64,000 nt of DNA from Roseiarcus sp963820095 (GTDB lineage Bacteria; Pseudomonadota; Alphaproteobacteria; Rhizobiales; Beijerinckiaceae). The stretch is taken from contig CAWFZA010000032.1 in NCBI GenBank assembly GCA_963820095.1, positions 1 through 64,000 of the forward strand, in the 5' to 3' direction. Below the pieces are notes generated by a model that saw only the letters and a list, made by a program, of their open reading frames with translations, ran no database searches and was not told where the DNA came from. The translations under genes and the position numbers were made by a program. Shown here one piece after another: positions 19,662 to 29,343 of the stretch. Positions within the stretch are counted from its first letter, which is position 1. The number at the start of each line of letters is the position of its first letter.

Positions 19662-20411
19662 TCATGATTTCCGCTTTCCCTTCTTCGGCCCCGCGTCGAG
19701 CTCCGGATAGTGGCGGAAAATGCCCAACTCGTTGAACGGAATGCGCCGCTCGGAGGCGAGATAGGCGGCCACGTTTTTCTGTTCGGCGACGGATGCCGTC
19801 AGCGCCGCGAGCGATGGATAGAGCTTGCCGGCGTCCGCGAACGCATGCGGGAAAGCGTATGTCATGCCGGCCCAGATCTGGAACAGCGACAGGTCGACGG
19901 TGGTGAGCTTGTCGGCGACAATGTGCGCTCGTCCCGCCGGATTGTCGGCGAGCACGCGCTCGAAATAGCCAAAATATTTCGGGACTCGGCGCTCAAGGAA
20001 GGCGGCGGAGCGCGCCTTGGCCTCCTCCTTCTGGTCCTCGAAATAGAGATCGGTCGCGATCGGATGATGGGTGTCGTGAACCTCGGCCACGAAATCCGTG
20101 ATCGTGAGCTGCAGCCCGTTGGCGAAGATGCGATCTGCCTCATCCTTCGGGGCTAACCCAAGCTTGGGGCCGAGATGGTGGAGAATGTTGGCGACGTGCG
20201 AGACGACGATCTCCCCGTCGCGCAGGAACGGCGGCGCGAACGGGGTCTGGGGCGCGCCGCCCTCGAGCATCGCCATCATCGCCTTCATGCCACGCCCGGC
20301 TCCCCGCTCGCGGGCGACATCGACATAAGGCGCCGACGCCGCCTCGAGGGCGAGGCGCACAAACTCGCCGCGCCCCTGGATGCTAGGCCAATAGTAGAGC
20401 TCATAAGGCAT
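19662..20411 (-). CDS. Glutathione S-transferase family protein
   Basis: A complete protein of 249 residues. The N-terminal thioredoxin-like domain (MPYELYYWPSIQGRGEFVRLALE) has the Tyr-rich first strand and the Q-G-R-x-E-x-x-R signature of sigma/alpha-like GSTs. TPFAPPFLRDGEIVVSHVANIL holds the cis-Pro and the glutathione-binding Ser. The C-terminal helical domain includes HIVADKLTTVDLSLFQIWAG, the N-capping box. The protein conjugates glutathione to electrophiles or acts as a peroxidase, and the substrate is unknown. The C-terminal tail is basic (KKGKRKS). It stands alone, upstream of the gene at 20451 in the same direction. Confidence 0.8.
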   Translation of the reverse strand: MPYELYYWPSIQGRGEFVRLALEAASAPYVDVARERGAGRGMKAMMAMLEGGAPQTPFAPPFLRDGEIVVSHVANILHHLGPKLGLAPKDEADRIFANGLQLTITDFVAEVHDTHHPIATDLYFEDQKEEAKARSAAFLERRVPKYFGYFERVLADNPAGRAHIVADKLTTVDLSLFQIWAGMTYAFPHAFADAGKLYPSLAALTASVAEQKNVAAYLASERRIPFNELGIFRHYPELDAGPKKGKRKS

Positions 20412-20450
20412 ACGGAATCCTCGCTTGGGAGCGACAGCGACGCGCGACGC

Positions 20451-20864
20451 TCAAGGCTTGCCGGGTTCGGGCGGATCGATCTGCGGCCGCATCCGGTCTG
20501 CGGCCTTGGCATACCGGCGCGCGAGGTCGAGAAGCTCGCCATCGGTCGGATGGTCGGCCTTCTCCACCCCCTCGACATGCGTGCGGATAAAGGGATGCTT
20601 CTCGGCGAGGTATTTGGCGAACAGGTCCTTCTCCTGCGCAGGTCCGATGATGAGAATCGCGCCTGCGTCGGCGATCGCCTTGGCGACATCCTCGAAGAAC
20701 GGCTTGTTCTCCTCGATCCTGTGGCCGGTGCGCTTCTCATGGGCGTGAAGGTCGCGAACGACATGATCGCGCACCACGGTCCTGTCCGCCTCTTCGACGT
20801 TGAAGTGGAAAATCCGCGCCCGTTTGTGATCGATCCAGACGACGGCGTGATAGTGATGGGCCAT
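20451..20864 (-). CDS. eRF1-domain-3-like 'translational machinery' protein
   Basis: A 137-residue protein: MAHHYHAVVWIDHKRARIFHF, then HRIEENKPFFEDVAKAIADAGAILIIGPAQEK and KYLAEKHP. The pattern is that of the bacterial eRF1/host-attachment-like family (annotated as translational machinery protein), in which IxGPxxxK is a typical core strand. The function in bacteria is unclear, and a ribosome-linked or stress role is inferred from homology to eRF1 domain 3. The gene is complete and uninterrupted. Confidence 0.65.
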   Translation of the reverse strand: MAHHYHAVVWIDHKRARIFHFNVEEADRTVVRDHVVRDLHAHEKRTGHRIEENKPFFEDVAKAIADAGAILIIGPAQEKDLFAKYLAEKHPFIRTHVEGVEKADHPTDGELLDLARRYAKAADRMRPQIDPPEPGKP

Positions 20865-20921
20865 TGCGGCCTCCTTGCAACGGCTGGCGCTTCACCCTAC
20901 CGCGCCCGCCGCGGCTAGGCT

Positions 20922-22025
20922 ATGACGCGCTTCATGCGGAAAGATGGCGACGCCACCACCACCGCCGCCGTTCCCCCCGACAAGGCGGCCTTTTACGAGA
21001 TCGGCGAGGACGAAGCGGGCATGCGGCTCGATCGGTGGCTTCACCGGCGATTTCCGGACGTTGCGAATTCGCACCTGATGCGGATCGTGCGCAAGGGCGA
21101 AGTTCGCGTTTCGGGCAAGCGGGCGGACATATCGACCCGGCTCGCGTCCGGCGAGAGCGTGCGCGTGCCTCCGCTCCGGATCGCCTCGCAGGGCGCTCCA
21201 GCCATCAAGCGCGCCAATCCCGGTGACGTCGCAACGGTCCGGGCGATGACCCTGTTCGAGGATCGCGACGTCCTCGTGCTCAACAAGCCTTACGGCCTCG
21301 CGGTCCAGGGCGGCTCGGGAACGACGCGCCATGTCGACGGAATGCTCGAGGCGCTTGCCGACAAGGACGGCAATCGGCCGGTTCTGGTTCATCGGCTCGA
21401 CCGCGACACATCCGGCGTTCTCTTGATCGCCAAATCGCGAAAAATGGCGGCGGAGCTAGGCGAGACCTTCCGCTCGCGCCAGGCGAAGAAGATCTATTGG
21501 GCGCTGGTGGAAGGCGTGCCCAAGCCGGGGCAGGGGCGCATTTCCATGTTTCTCGCCAAGGGCGAAGGCATGGTCGCGCGCGACGCCAGAGGGACGGGCA
21601 GGGCGGACCTCGAGCGGATGCGAGTCGCAAAGCATGGCGAAAAGGACGCGCAGCATTCGCTGACCCTCTACGCGGTCGTCGACAAAGTTCCGCCGCGCCT
21701 CGCGTGGCTGTCGATGCGGCCGGTCACCGGCCGCACCCATCAGTTGCGCGCGCATTGCGAGGCGATCGGCCACCCGATCGTCGGCGATCCGAAATACAAT
21801 CGGCGCCCCGCCAACGATCCGGCTCGCGCCGATCCCTTGCGCGCGTTGCCGCCCGGTCTCGAACCCAAGCTGCACCTTCTGGCGCGCCGCCTGGTTCTGC
21901 CCCATCCACGCAAAGGCGTCATCGATGTGACCGCGCCGCTTCCGGAGCACATGAAGAAAAGCTTCGCCATGTTCGGCTTTGACGAGAACCAGCGCGATCC
22001 GATCGAGGATGCGCCCGATGCGTGA
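20922..22025 (+). CDS. RluA-family pseudouridine synthase (RluC/RluD-like)
   Basis: A complete protein of 367 residues. An S4 RNA-binding domain occupies about residues 30-85 (MRLDRWLHRRFPDVANSHLMRIVRKGEVRVSGKR). The catalytic domain holds the motif HRLDRDTSGVLL with the nucleophilic Asp, and later RPVTGRTHQLRAHC and HPIVGDPKY. Enzymes of this family convert uridines of 23S rRNA (RluC: 955, 2504, 2580; RluD: 1911, 1915, 1917). Which sites this one modifies cannot be told. It leads into the ATP12 gene, with a palindromic repeat between them. Confidence 0.85.
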   Translation: MTRFMRKDGDATTTAAVPPDKAAFYEIGEDEAGMRLDRWLHRRFPDVANSHLMRIVRKGEVRVSGKRADISTRLASGESVRVPPLRIASQGAPAIKRANPGDVATVRAMTLFEDRDVLVLNKPYGLAVQGGSGTTRHVDGMLEALADKDGNRPVLVHRLDRDTSGVLLIAKSRKMAAELGETFRSRQAKKIYWALVEGVPKPGQGRISMFLAKGEGMVARDARGTGRADLERMRVAKHGEKDAQHSLTLYAVVDKVPPRLAWLSMRPVTGRTHQLRAHCEAIGHPIVGDPKYNRRPANDPARADPLRALPPGLEPKLHLLARRLVLPHPRKGVIDVTAPLPEHMKKSFAMFGFDENQRDPIEDAPDA

Positions 22026-22032
22026 GCCCTCA

Positions 22033-22102
22033 CCCCCAACCCCTCTCCCCATAGGGCGTTCGGAAGAACGCCCGTCTCCCGACGGGCCACCGGGAGAGGG
22101 GG
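22033..22102. repeat. Palindromic intergenic repeat
   Basis: The stretch can fold as a long stem: CCCCTCTCCCC on the left pairs with GGGAGAGGGG on the right, and an inner GGGCGTTC...GAACGCCC hairpin sits inside. Elements with this outer CCCTCTCCC/GGGAGAGGG pair are widespread between genes in Hyphomicrobiales. It lies between the pseudouridine synthase stop and the ATP12 start and could act on mRNA stability. Confidence 0.65.
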
Positions 22103-22113
22103 GCAAGAATCCG

Positions 22114-22851
22114 ATGCACGCGGCGCAAGCGAATATGCGGCCCCAGCCGGTCAAGCGCTTCTACAAGACGGCTGACCTCGCGGAGGAGGGCGGGCGCTTC
22201 GTGCTCAGCCTCGACGGCCGCCGCGCGCGGACGCCCGGACGCAATCCGCTCGCCGCACACAGCCGGGCGCTCATGCTTGAATTGGCGGCGGAATGGGAGC
22301 GGCAGCGCGAGACGATCGACCCGGCCGAGATGCCGCTGACGCGGCTCGTCAATTCCGCGATCGACGGCGTCGCGCATACGATGGCCGAAACCCGGGCCGA
22401 CATCCTGCGCTACGCGGGCTCCGACCTCCTGTGCTACCGCGCCGAAGAACCGGACACGCTGGTTGCACGCCAAGCGCAGGCCTTCGATCCGGTTCTTCGC
22501 TGGGCCGCGGAGCAGCTTGGAGCGCGCTTTCGCGTGACAACAGGAGTGATGCATGTCGCGCAGCCCCCTGCGGCGCTGGCGGCGATCGGCGCCGCGCTGG
22601 ACGCGTACGATGATCCGGTTCAACTCGCCGCGCTCAGCGTGATGACGACGCTGACCGGATCGGCGCTGCTGGCGCTTGCCGTCGCGCGCGGCTTTCTGTC
22701 GCCGGAAGCCGCGTGGCGCGCGGCGCATGTCGACGAGGATTTTCAGGCCGAGCGCTGGGGGGCCGACGCCGAGGCGTCAGCGCGTCGCCAGGCGCGCTGG
22801 CGCGAGTTCGAGGCGGCGGCGCGCGTGTTCACGGTTGCAGGCGCGGTCTAG
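22114..22851 (+). CDS. ATP12 family F1-ATPase assembly chaperone
   Basis: A protein of 245 residues starting MHAAQANMRPQPVKRFYKTA. Typical ATP12 features follow: LDGRRARTPGRNPL, LAAEWERQRETIDPAEMPLTRLVNSAIDG, LLCYRAEEPDTLVARQ, and the C-terminal LTGSALLALAVARG, with DEDFQAERWG. In mitochondria and alphaproteobacteria ATP12 protects the alpha subunit of F1 during assembly. The ATG at 22114 was chosen because it lies just after the repeat. A longer frame from 21979 would translate the palindrome. The gene is intact. Confidence 0.85.
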   Translation: MHAAQANMRPQPVKRFYKTADLAEEGGRFVLSLDGRRARTPGRNPLAAHSRALMLELAAEWERQRETIDPAEMPLTRLVNSAIDGVAHTMAETRADILRYAGSDLLCYRAEEPDTLVARQAQAFDPVLRWAAEQLGARFRVTTGVMHVAQPPAALAAIGAALDAYDDPVQLAALSVMTTLTGSALLALAVARGFLSPEAAWRAAHVDEDFQAERWGADAEASARRQARWREFEAAARVFTVAGAV

Positions 22852-22887
22852 CTTGGTGCGTTCGGCCTTGGACGAGCGCCCGCCGTT

Positions 22888-23292
22888 CTATCGGGCGGCG
22901 GGGGCGTCTCGGAGCCGCGCCTCGGCCTCGATCTCGACCTTCATTTCCGGCTTGAGCAGCGCCTGGACGACCATCATCGTCGCAGCGGGGCGGATCTCGC
23001 CGAAGACTTCTCCCTGCACCTTCAAGACCGCTTCGAAATACGCGCCGTCGGTCACGAAGGTTCGGAGCCGTACGATATCGGCAAGGCCGCCGCCCGCCTC
23101 CTTCAGGACTCCGGCGAAAGTCGCGTAGATGTTGCGGGTCTGCTCGGCGACATCGTCGGGCATCGCCATTTTTGTATAGTCGTAGCCGGTCGTGCCGGCG
23201 ATATGGACCTCATGGCCCCAGACGACGGCGCGCGAATAGCCGTATGTCTTCTCGAACGGCGAGCCGGAGGAAATCAGCTTACCTTGGCTCAT
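22888..23292 (-). CDS. RidA family protein
   Basis: A protein of 134 residues. The start MSQGKLISSGSPFEKTYGYSRAV is followed by VHIAGTTGYDY, QTRNIYATFAGVLKEAGGGLADIVRLRTFVTD and KVEIEAEARL. RidA-type proteins hydrolyse reactive enamines and imines. The canonical Arg of deaminating RidA lies in the R-x-x-x-x-V-x-x-x-A region, while here the last helix reads RPAATMMVVQALLKPEMKVEIEA, which fits the family. The start overlaps the pccA stop by four bases, so it is probably co-translated with the carboxylase. Confidence 0.8.
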   Translation of the reverse strand: MSQGKLISSGSPFEKTYGYSRAVVWGHEVHIAGTTGYDYTKMAMPDDVAEQTRNIYATFAGVLKEAGGGLADIVRLRTFVTDGAYFEAVLKVQGEVFGEIRPAATMMVVQALLKPEMKVEIEAEARLRDAPAAR

Positions 23293-25293
23293 GCGAACTC
23301 CATGATGATGGCGTCGACGGGGAGCGTATCCCCTTCCTTGACGAGGATCGCTTTCACCGTCGCGTCGCGCTCCGCGCTCAGCACATTTTCCATTTTCATC
23401 GCCTCGACGATGCAGAGCTGCTCTCCGGCTTTCACCGTCTGCCCGGCCTTGACCGCGATCGCCTTGATGAGGCCGGGCATCGGACAGAGCAGGTAGCGCG
23501 ACCCGTCCGCGTCTTTGTGCTCGATCATGAGCGCGGCGAGCTCGGCTTCGCGGTGGGTGTAGACGCGCGCATCGACGGCGACTCCGGCATGGAAGAGCGC
23601 ATAGCCGTTGAGGATCGGGCGGGCTTGCACGGCGAGCTCGACGCCATCGATGGCTCCGCGCCACAACGGATCGCCTGGTTTCCATTGCGAGTGGACTTCG
23701 ACCTTGCGACCGTCCGCGAAGATGATCGCGACGCCCGATTGTCTGGGTTCGATCTCGAGTTCGACGCGGACTTCGCCCATTGCGACCACCCGCTTGAGGT
23801 CGAAGCGCATTTGCTCGGGCTCGCGCAATTGCCCGGAAATATGGCGTTTTCGCTGATTGAGCGTGTGGTCGATCATCGCCGCGGCCACAACCAGGCGGCG
23901 CTCGGTCTCGCCCTCGGCGGTGAGCGGGTGAAAACCGTCGGGAAATTCCTCGGCGATGAAGCCGGTCGAGAGCCGTCCCTCGCGCCAGCGAGGATGCTGC
24001 ATCAGCGCCGATAAGAAAGGAATGTTGTGGCGAATGCCGTCGATGACGTACGCGTCGAGCGCGGCGGCCTGCGCCTCGATCGCGCCGAGCCGGTCGGGCG
24101 CATGGGTGACGAGCTTGGCGATCATCGGATCGTAGTGGATCGAGATTTCCCCGCCCTCGAACACGCCGGTGTCGTTGCGCACCGTCACTTCATGATGCGT
24201 TCCCTCGGCCGGCGGCCGATAGCGCGTGAGCCGTCCGGTCGAGGGCAGGAAGCCGCGCGTCGGGTCCTCGGCGTAGATCCTGCTTTCGACCGCCCAACCG
24301 GTGAGCTTCACGTCGGCCTGTCTCAAGCGCAACGGCTCGCCCGGCGGCGCTCCGGATCATCGCCTCGACGAGATCGACGCCGGTCACGAGCTCGGTCACC
24401 GGGTGCTCGACCTGCAGGCGGGTGTTCATCTCGAGGAAATAGAAGCTTCGGTCCTGTGCGGCGACGAACTCGACCGTGCCGGCGGAATCGTATTGAACCG
24501 CCTTGGCCAGCGCGACCGCCTGCTCGCCCATGTTTCGCCGCGTCGCTTCGTCGATGAGCGGCGAGGGCGCCTCCTCGATCACCTTCTGGTTGCGGCGCTG
24601 GATCGAACATTCGCGCTCGCCGAGATGGATGACGTTGCCATGCTTGTCGCCCAGCACCTGAATCTCGACATGGCGCGGATTGACGATGAATTTCTCCACG
24701 AACACCCGGTCATCGCCGAACGAGGATTTCGCCTCCGAGCGCGCACGGGCGAAGCCTTCCGCGACCTCCTTGCGCGAGTGAGCGATCCGCATGCCCTTGC
24801 CGCCGCCGCCGGCGGAGGCCTTGATCATCACCGGATAGCCGATCTCATCGGCGATCTCGGCCGCGCGCTCCGGCGATTCGATGACGCCGAGATAGCCGGG
24901 AACGGTCGAGACCTTGGCCGCGTTGGCGAATTTCTTCGATTCGATCTTGTCGCCCATCGCCTCGATGGCTTTGGGATTGGGACCGATGAAGACGATTCCG
25001 GCCTTTGCAAGAGCCTGCGGGAAGGCGGCGCGCTCCGAAAGAAAGCCATAGCCCGGATGCACCGCCTCGGCTCCGGTCTTGAGGCAGGCGGCCACGATCT
25101 TGTCGATCGCGAGATAGGACTGGGCTGCCGCGGGTGGGCCTATTGCGACCGCCTCATCCGCCATCTCGACATGCAGCGCGTCCTTGTCGGCTTCGGAATA
25201 GACGGCGATGGTCCTGATGCCCATGCGGCGCGCCGTCCTGATGATCCGACAGGCGATCTCGCCGCGGTTGGCGATCAGGATTGTCTTGAACAT
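23289..25293 (-). CDS. pccA: Propionyl-CoA (acyl-CoA) carboxylase alpha subunit, one-base frameshift
   Basis: About 668 residues. The biotin carboxylase N-terminus is MFKTILIANRGEIACRIIRTA. The ATP-grasp domain has GGGGKGMRIAHS and FLEMNTRLQVEHPVTE (Mg and active-site loop). The C-terminal biotin carrier domain carries the biotinylation motif EAMKMEN. Between them lies the BT-like domain of the PccA type. A single extra base near 24345 (SAAG then EPLRLRQADVKLTGWAVES) splits the frame. The enzyme carboxylates propionyl-CoA to methylmalonyl-CoA together with PccB, encoded 2.4 kb downstream on the same strand side. Confidence 0.9.
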
Positions 25294-25423
25294 CGCGCCC
25301 TTGCGAGAAAAGCCCCGCTTTCCTTCAACCGTCGCTTCTAGGGGAACAACGGAAGCGGGTAAACAACCGCGCGTCGCCGCTTGCTCGATTGGGAGAGAAG
25401 GCGAGGCCGCGGCCCGGCCGCTT

Positions 25424-25687
25424 TCACTCGCAGACTTCGACCTCCCGCCACGCGTTCTGAAGCCGCGCGCGAGTGAAATAGCACCCGTAGGTCGGCTTTG
25501 GGATTGGGGACGCAAATGGCGGTCCAGACCACGGATAACCGCTGAAGCCAAAGAAGCCGGGGCCGACCATCCATCCCGCCCGTTCATGGGGGTAAGTGTA
25601 TATCTGAGCTTTAGCGGGGCTTGGCTGAGAGACCACGCCGAGGGCGAGAACGACAGCGCCCATGAACGAGGCTGCAGCCTTAGTCAT
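25424..25687 (-). CDS. Small secreted protein, function unknown
   Basis: From the ATG at 25687 the protein has 87 residues. The N-terminus (MTKAAASFMGAVVLALGVVS followed by QPSPAKAQ) is a good Sec signal peptide with an AKA-Q cleavage site. The mature part (IYTYPHERAGWMVGPGFFGFSGYPWSGPPF, then CYFTRARLQNAW and EVCE) is rich in aromatic and Gly residues and has two Cys that may pair. I recognise no family. Confidence 0.5.
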   Translation of the reverse strand: MTKAAASFMGAVVLALGVVSQPSPAKAQIYTYPHERAGWMVGPGFFGFSGYPWSGPPFASPIPKPTYGCYFTRARLQNAWREVEVCE

Positions 25688-26249
25688 GCCGATTACCCCC
25701 TCGCTCGCGGGCAGCCCCTGGAAGCGCCCGCATCCCGCTATCCGATAGCGCGCGCCACCACCGGCCGCAAGTCGCTCTGCCTGCAAGGGGGAAAAGGCGC
25801 GAACGGGCTATCCGACCGTTGCGCGGAGCGCGGCGCCGGCTGCCGGGCCTGCGCGCGGCCGCTCGCTCCTTGGCCGCCGCCACGAACCAGTCGGGCGCGC
25901 GGTGCGCCTCGGCGCACACATTGACCAGCGCGGCCAAGGCCTCGACCGACTTGCATTCGTCCACTCGGGCGAGCAGCCATGAGGCCCCCTCGTCGCTGAC
26001 AACGCCCTGCGGCTTGGCCTGCCGGACGACGTGTTCGGCAATCATGTCGACGAAAAACTCTTTCCACTCGGGGGCGTTGTCCATCTCGGCGCGGACGACG
26101 GCGAACAACTCATCGGCGGATTCGCGCGACACTTCTCGATCGGCGAACACCTCGCGCTTCAGCCAGGCGACATCCTGCGCCGTCACCCGGCGCCCGAGGA
26201 TCATCGCGCTGATGATCGTGCGGCTCCTGTCGATTGCGAACGCCATCAT
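25680..26249 (-). CDS. Hypothetical protein, conserved N-terminal part
   Basis: From the ATG at 26249 the frame reads MMAFAIDRSRTIISAMILGRR, VTAQDVAWLKREVFADREV, ELFAVVRAEMDNAPEWKEFFVDMIAEHVV and WLLARVDECKSVEALAALVNVC. This helical protein resembles small alphaproteobacterial hypotheticals. After about residue 145 the text becomes Arg/Pro-rich and may be read-through beyond an unseen frameshift, so the C-terminal end is uncertain. The stop overlaps the start of the secreted protein by eight bases. Confidence 0.5.
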   Translation of the reverse strand: MMAFAIDRSRTIISAMILGRRVTAQDVAWLKREVFADREVSRESADELFAVVRAEMDNAPEWKEFFVDMIAEHVVRQAKPQGVVSDEGASWLLARVDECKSVEALAALVNVCAEAHRAPDWFVAAAKERAAARRPGSRRRAPRNGRIARSRLFPLAGRATCGRWWRALSDSGMRALPGAARERGGNRHD

Positions 26250-26526
26250 ACGCACCTGCACTCCCTCCGGCCTGGCGACGCGGTCGCCGGGTCTGGACGC
26301 GGAGAGACCCTGCGCCGCAATATTTTCCCGCAGGTGAATCCGGCCGTACCGTGATGAAGAGCGTGTTGGCACAGTTAAGCTTCAGCAAAGGCGCATGGTT
26401 TCACGAAGATGAAAGCCGAGTTAACGAATGATCAAGGAAGTCCTCACGCCCTTGTCATTGGACCTCAGCGCGGCGCTGATCTAGCGTCCACGCGGTCCCT
26501 GAATGCATGAGGAGGAGACTCGTTCC

Positions 26527-27027
26527 ATGAAAACAGCGCTTTCGGCGATCGCAGTCGCGACCGCGCTGACTTTGGCGCCTGTTGTCGGCGGAAGCTTTGC
26601 CGTAGCGGATGATACCGCGCAACGCGCGCAACCGGCTCGGTTTAGCCCCGAGGACCGCGCCGCTTTCCTCGACGCTCGCATCGCCGCGCTGAAGGCCGGC
26701 CTCGAACTGAACGCCGAGCAGGAAAAGTATTGGGCGCCGCTGGAATCGGCGATCCGCGATCTCGCCAAGCAAAGAGCCGAACGCCTGGCTGCGTGGAAGG
26801 AGCGACGCGAGGCGGCTGACGACGAGGCTGATGACGTCAATCCGATCGACCGTCTCAGCCGTGCATCCGAGTTCCTGAGCGCTCGCGCCGCCGACCTGCA
26901 GAAGCTCGCGGCGGCCGCCAAGCCGCTCTATGACAGCCTGGACGATGGCCAGAAGCGCCGATTCGCCGTGCTTTTCCATGGGTCCATGGGCCACGGTCAG
27001 TGGCGCCACTGGCGCCGCGAAGGCTGA
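26527..27027 (+). CDS. Spy/CpxP-like periplasmic protein (LTxxQ type)
   Basis: From the ATG at 26527 there are 166 residues. A signal peptide (MKTALSAIAVATALTLAPVV, cleaved near SFAVA-DD) precedes a helical body with LDARIAALKAGLELNAEQEKYWAPLE, the degenerate LTxxQ-type repeat, and LYDSLDDGQKRRFAVLFHG as a second one. Spy/CpxP family members are periplasmic chaperones or stress sensors. It is intact and stands between oppositely oriented genes. A ribosome site GAGGAGA lies ahead of the start. Confidence 0.75.
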   Translation: MKTALSAIAVATALTLAPVVGGSFAVADDTAQRAQPARFSPEDRAAFLDARIAALKAGLELNAEQEKYWAPLESAIRDLAKQRAERLAAWKERREAADDEADDVNPIDRLSRASEFLSARAADLQKLAAAAKPLYDSLDDGQKRRFAVLFHGSMGHGQWRHWRREG

Positions 27028-27175
27028 GGCGGCCTGTCGGCTTCCCTGCTTGGCCGGGCCGCGGCCGGGCTACCGGAGCGCCGAGTCGCGCCTGGCAGGC
27101 GGCCGCGGCGGATGGCAAGGCGTGGCGGTTTGTGTCACAATCGAAGGCTCGGCCGCTGGAGTTGAGGAGGAATCG

Positions 27176-27313
27176 ATGGCGAAGGGCCAAATGAAGAGCA
27201 ACAAAGAAGGCAAAAAGCCAAAGTCGGACAAGCCAAAGAGCTCGATGTCCGAATACAAGAAGTCTCAGGGCGCGACCGGCCAGGCGCTAACTCCGTCGGG
27301 CAAGAAATCCTGA
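27176..27313 (+). CDS. Small lysine-rich protein
   Basis: Forty-five residues, MAKGQMKSNKEGKKPKSDKP followed by SSMSEYKKSQGATGQ. The clear ribosome site GAGGAGG lies 7 bases before the ATG. Very similar small basic proteins are found across Proteobacteria as hypotheticals. A nucleic-acid binding role is a guess from composition only. Confidence 0.7.
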   Translation: MAKGQMKSNKEGKKPKSDKPKSSMSEYKKSQGATGQALTPSGKKS

Positions 27314-27430
27314 ACCGGTCCAAACCGCCAGAGTTCGCGGGATTGAGCATCGCCGAGTACACGACGGAGGGGTGCTTCTCGGTGACGTTGCCGAGCCGAG
27401 GTGCTGGCGCGGACCATCGCCGGCAACGAC

Positions 27431-27674
27431 ATGAACTACCAGCGCGTCCTTACGATCGAACCGGGGAAGCGCGGCGGACGGCCGTGCATTCGCGGCCTCC
27501 GCATCGCGGTCGCTCACGTTCTGGGTTGGCTCGCGGCGGGAGTCGCACGAGCAAATTCTTGCTGACGATCCGGAGCTGACCGAAGAGGACATCCGCGCTT
27601 GCCTTACCTATGCCGCTGATCGGGAGCGGCGCGTCGTAACAGCGACAGGAAGCTTCTCTTCGATGAGAACTTGA
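27431..27674 (+). pseudogene. DUF433 antitoxin-like gene, frameshifted
   Basis: The first frame encodes MNYQRVLTIEPGKRGGRPCI and IAVAHVLGWLAAG, the N-terminal half of DUF433 proteins. One extra base near 27545 then shifts the frame, and the text continues ESHEQILADDPELTEEDIRACLTYAADRERR, the conserved C-terminal half. DUF433 genes are normally antitoxin-like partners of DUF5615 PIN-like proteins. The start of such a partner follows directly. The break may be a sequencing error, but the partner is truly truncated. Confidence 0.7.
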
Positions 27675-27690
27675 GCTTCAAGCTATACTC
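27650..27690 (+). pseudogene. DUF5615 (PIN-like) toxin start, truncated
   Basis: The frame KLLFDENLSFKL, overlapping the end of the DUF433 gene, matches the first strand and helix of DUF5615 PIN-like proteins, including the Asp-Glu-Asn active-site start. After it all similarity ends, so only about 13 codons remain next to the 3' end of the convergent pccB. Confidence 0.55.
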
Positions 27691-27744
27691 CGGACTGTTC
27701 CGGCGACCTCGATTGAGCCCGAAGGCGCCCCGAACCGGCGCCTA

Positions 27745-29278
27745 TCACAGCGGAATGTTGTCGTGTTTCTTCCACGGGTTCTCGAGCTTCTTGTTGCGCA
27801 GCATGGCGAGCGCGCGCGATAGGCGCTTGCGGGTCACGCGCGGCATGATCACCTCGTCGACATAGCCGCGCTCGGCGGCGACGAAGGGCGAGAGAAATGC
27901 GTCCTCGTATTCCTTCGTCCTTTCAGCGATCTTAGCCGGATCGTTGATATCGGACCTGAAGATGATCTCGACCGCGCCCTTGGCGCCCATCACCGCGATC
28001 TGCGCTGTCGGCCAGGCGAGATTGATGTCGCCGCGCAGGTGCTTGGAAGCCATGACGTCATAGGCGCCGCCGAACGCCTTGCGGGTGATGACGGTAACTT
28101 TCGGAACGGTCGCCTCGGCGTAAGCGAACAGGAGCTTCGCGCCGTGCTTGATGAGGCCGCCATATTCCTGCGCCGTGCCGGGGAGGAAGCCGGGAACGTC
28201 GACAAAGGTGATGATCGGAATGTTGAAACAGTCGCAGAAGCGGACGAACCGCGCGCCCTTGCGCGACGCGTCGGAATCGAGGACGCCGGCGAGCGCCAGG
28301 GGCTGATTGGCGACCATGCCGACGGTCGCGCCGCCGATGCGGGCAAAGCCGGTGACGATGTTCCTGGCGTGCGCCTCCTGGATCTCGAAGAAATCGCCTT
28401 CGTCCGCAACCTTCAGGATCAACTCCTTGATGTCGTAAGGTTTGTTGGGATTGTCCGGGACCAGCGTGTCGAGCGATGCGTCGATCCGGTCGGGATCGTC
28501 GAAGCTCGGCAGCGCGGGCGCCCGCTCGAGATTTGAAGCCGGCAGGAAATCGATCAGCCGGCGCATCTGCAACAGCGCCTCGACGTCGTTGTCATAGGCC
28601 CGGTCGGCGATCGAGGAACGGGTGGTGTGCACCTGCGCGCCGCCCAGTTCCTCGGCGGTCACGCTCTCGTTGGTCACCGTCTTCACAACGTCCGGGCCGG
28701 TGACGAACATGTAGCTCGTGCCGCGCACCATGAAGATGAAGTCCGTCATCGCCGGCGAATAGACGTCGCCGCCGGCGCAGGGACCCATGATCACGGAAAT
28801 CTGCGGGATGACGCCCGAGGCGAGCACATTGCGCTGGAAGACTTCGCCGTAGCCGCCCAGCGCCGCGACGCCCTCCTGGATCCGCGCGCCCCCCGCGTCG
28901 AACAGGCCCACGATGGGCGCGCGGTTCTTCAGCGCCATGTCCTGGATCTTGGTGATCTTCTGCGCATGCGTCTCGCTAAGCGAGCCGCCGAAGACGGTGA
29001 AATCCTTGGCGAACACGAAGATCGTGCGGCCGTTGACGGTGCCCCAGCCGGTCACCACCCCGTCGCCCGGAATTCTTGGTCTCCGCCATGCCGAAGTCGT
29101 CGCAGCGATGCTCGACGAACATGTCGAACTCCTCGAACGAGTCGTGATCGAGCAGGAGTTCGATGCGCTCGCGCGCCGTGAGCTTGCCCTTGGCGTGCTG
29201 CGCGGCGATGCGATCCTTGCCGCCGCCGAGACGGGCGCGCTGGCGGCGAGCGTCGAGGCGGGCAAGAATGTGCTTCAT
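27745..29278 (-). CDS. pccB: Propionyl-CoA carboxylase beta subunit, one-base frameshift
   Basis: About 511 residues starting MKHILARLDARRQRARLGGG. The carboxyltransferase N-domain has GKLTARERIELLLDHDSFEEFD, DFTVFGGSLSE and APIVGLFDAGGARIQEG, with VIMGPCAGGDVYSPA as the oxyanion-hole region. The C-domain has FVDVPGFLPGTAQEYGGLIKHGAK and KAFGGAYDVMASKHLRGD. A single extra base in 29071-29077 (ETK then IPGDGVVTG) separates the frames. The protein forms the dodecameric enzyme with PccA, carboxylating propionyl-CoA in the methylmalonyl-CoA route. Confidence 0.9.
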
Positions 29279-29343
29279 CAGGCGGTCCGGGGTGTTGCTT
29301 CCGGGGAAACCTAGCACGAGCCAGCCGGGTCCGCCGAACACTC

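Noticed and set aside
21979..22113. Longer ATP12 start at 21979
   Set aside because: It would translate the palindromic repeat and the end of the pseudouridine synthase gene. The family N-terminus fits the ATG at 22114.
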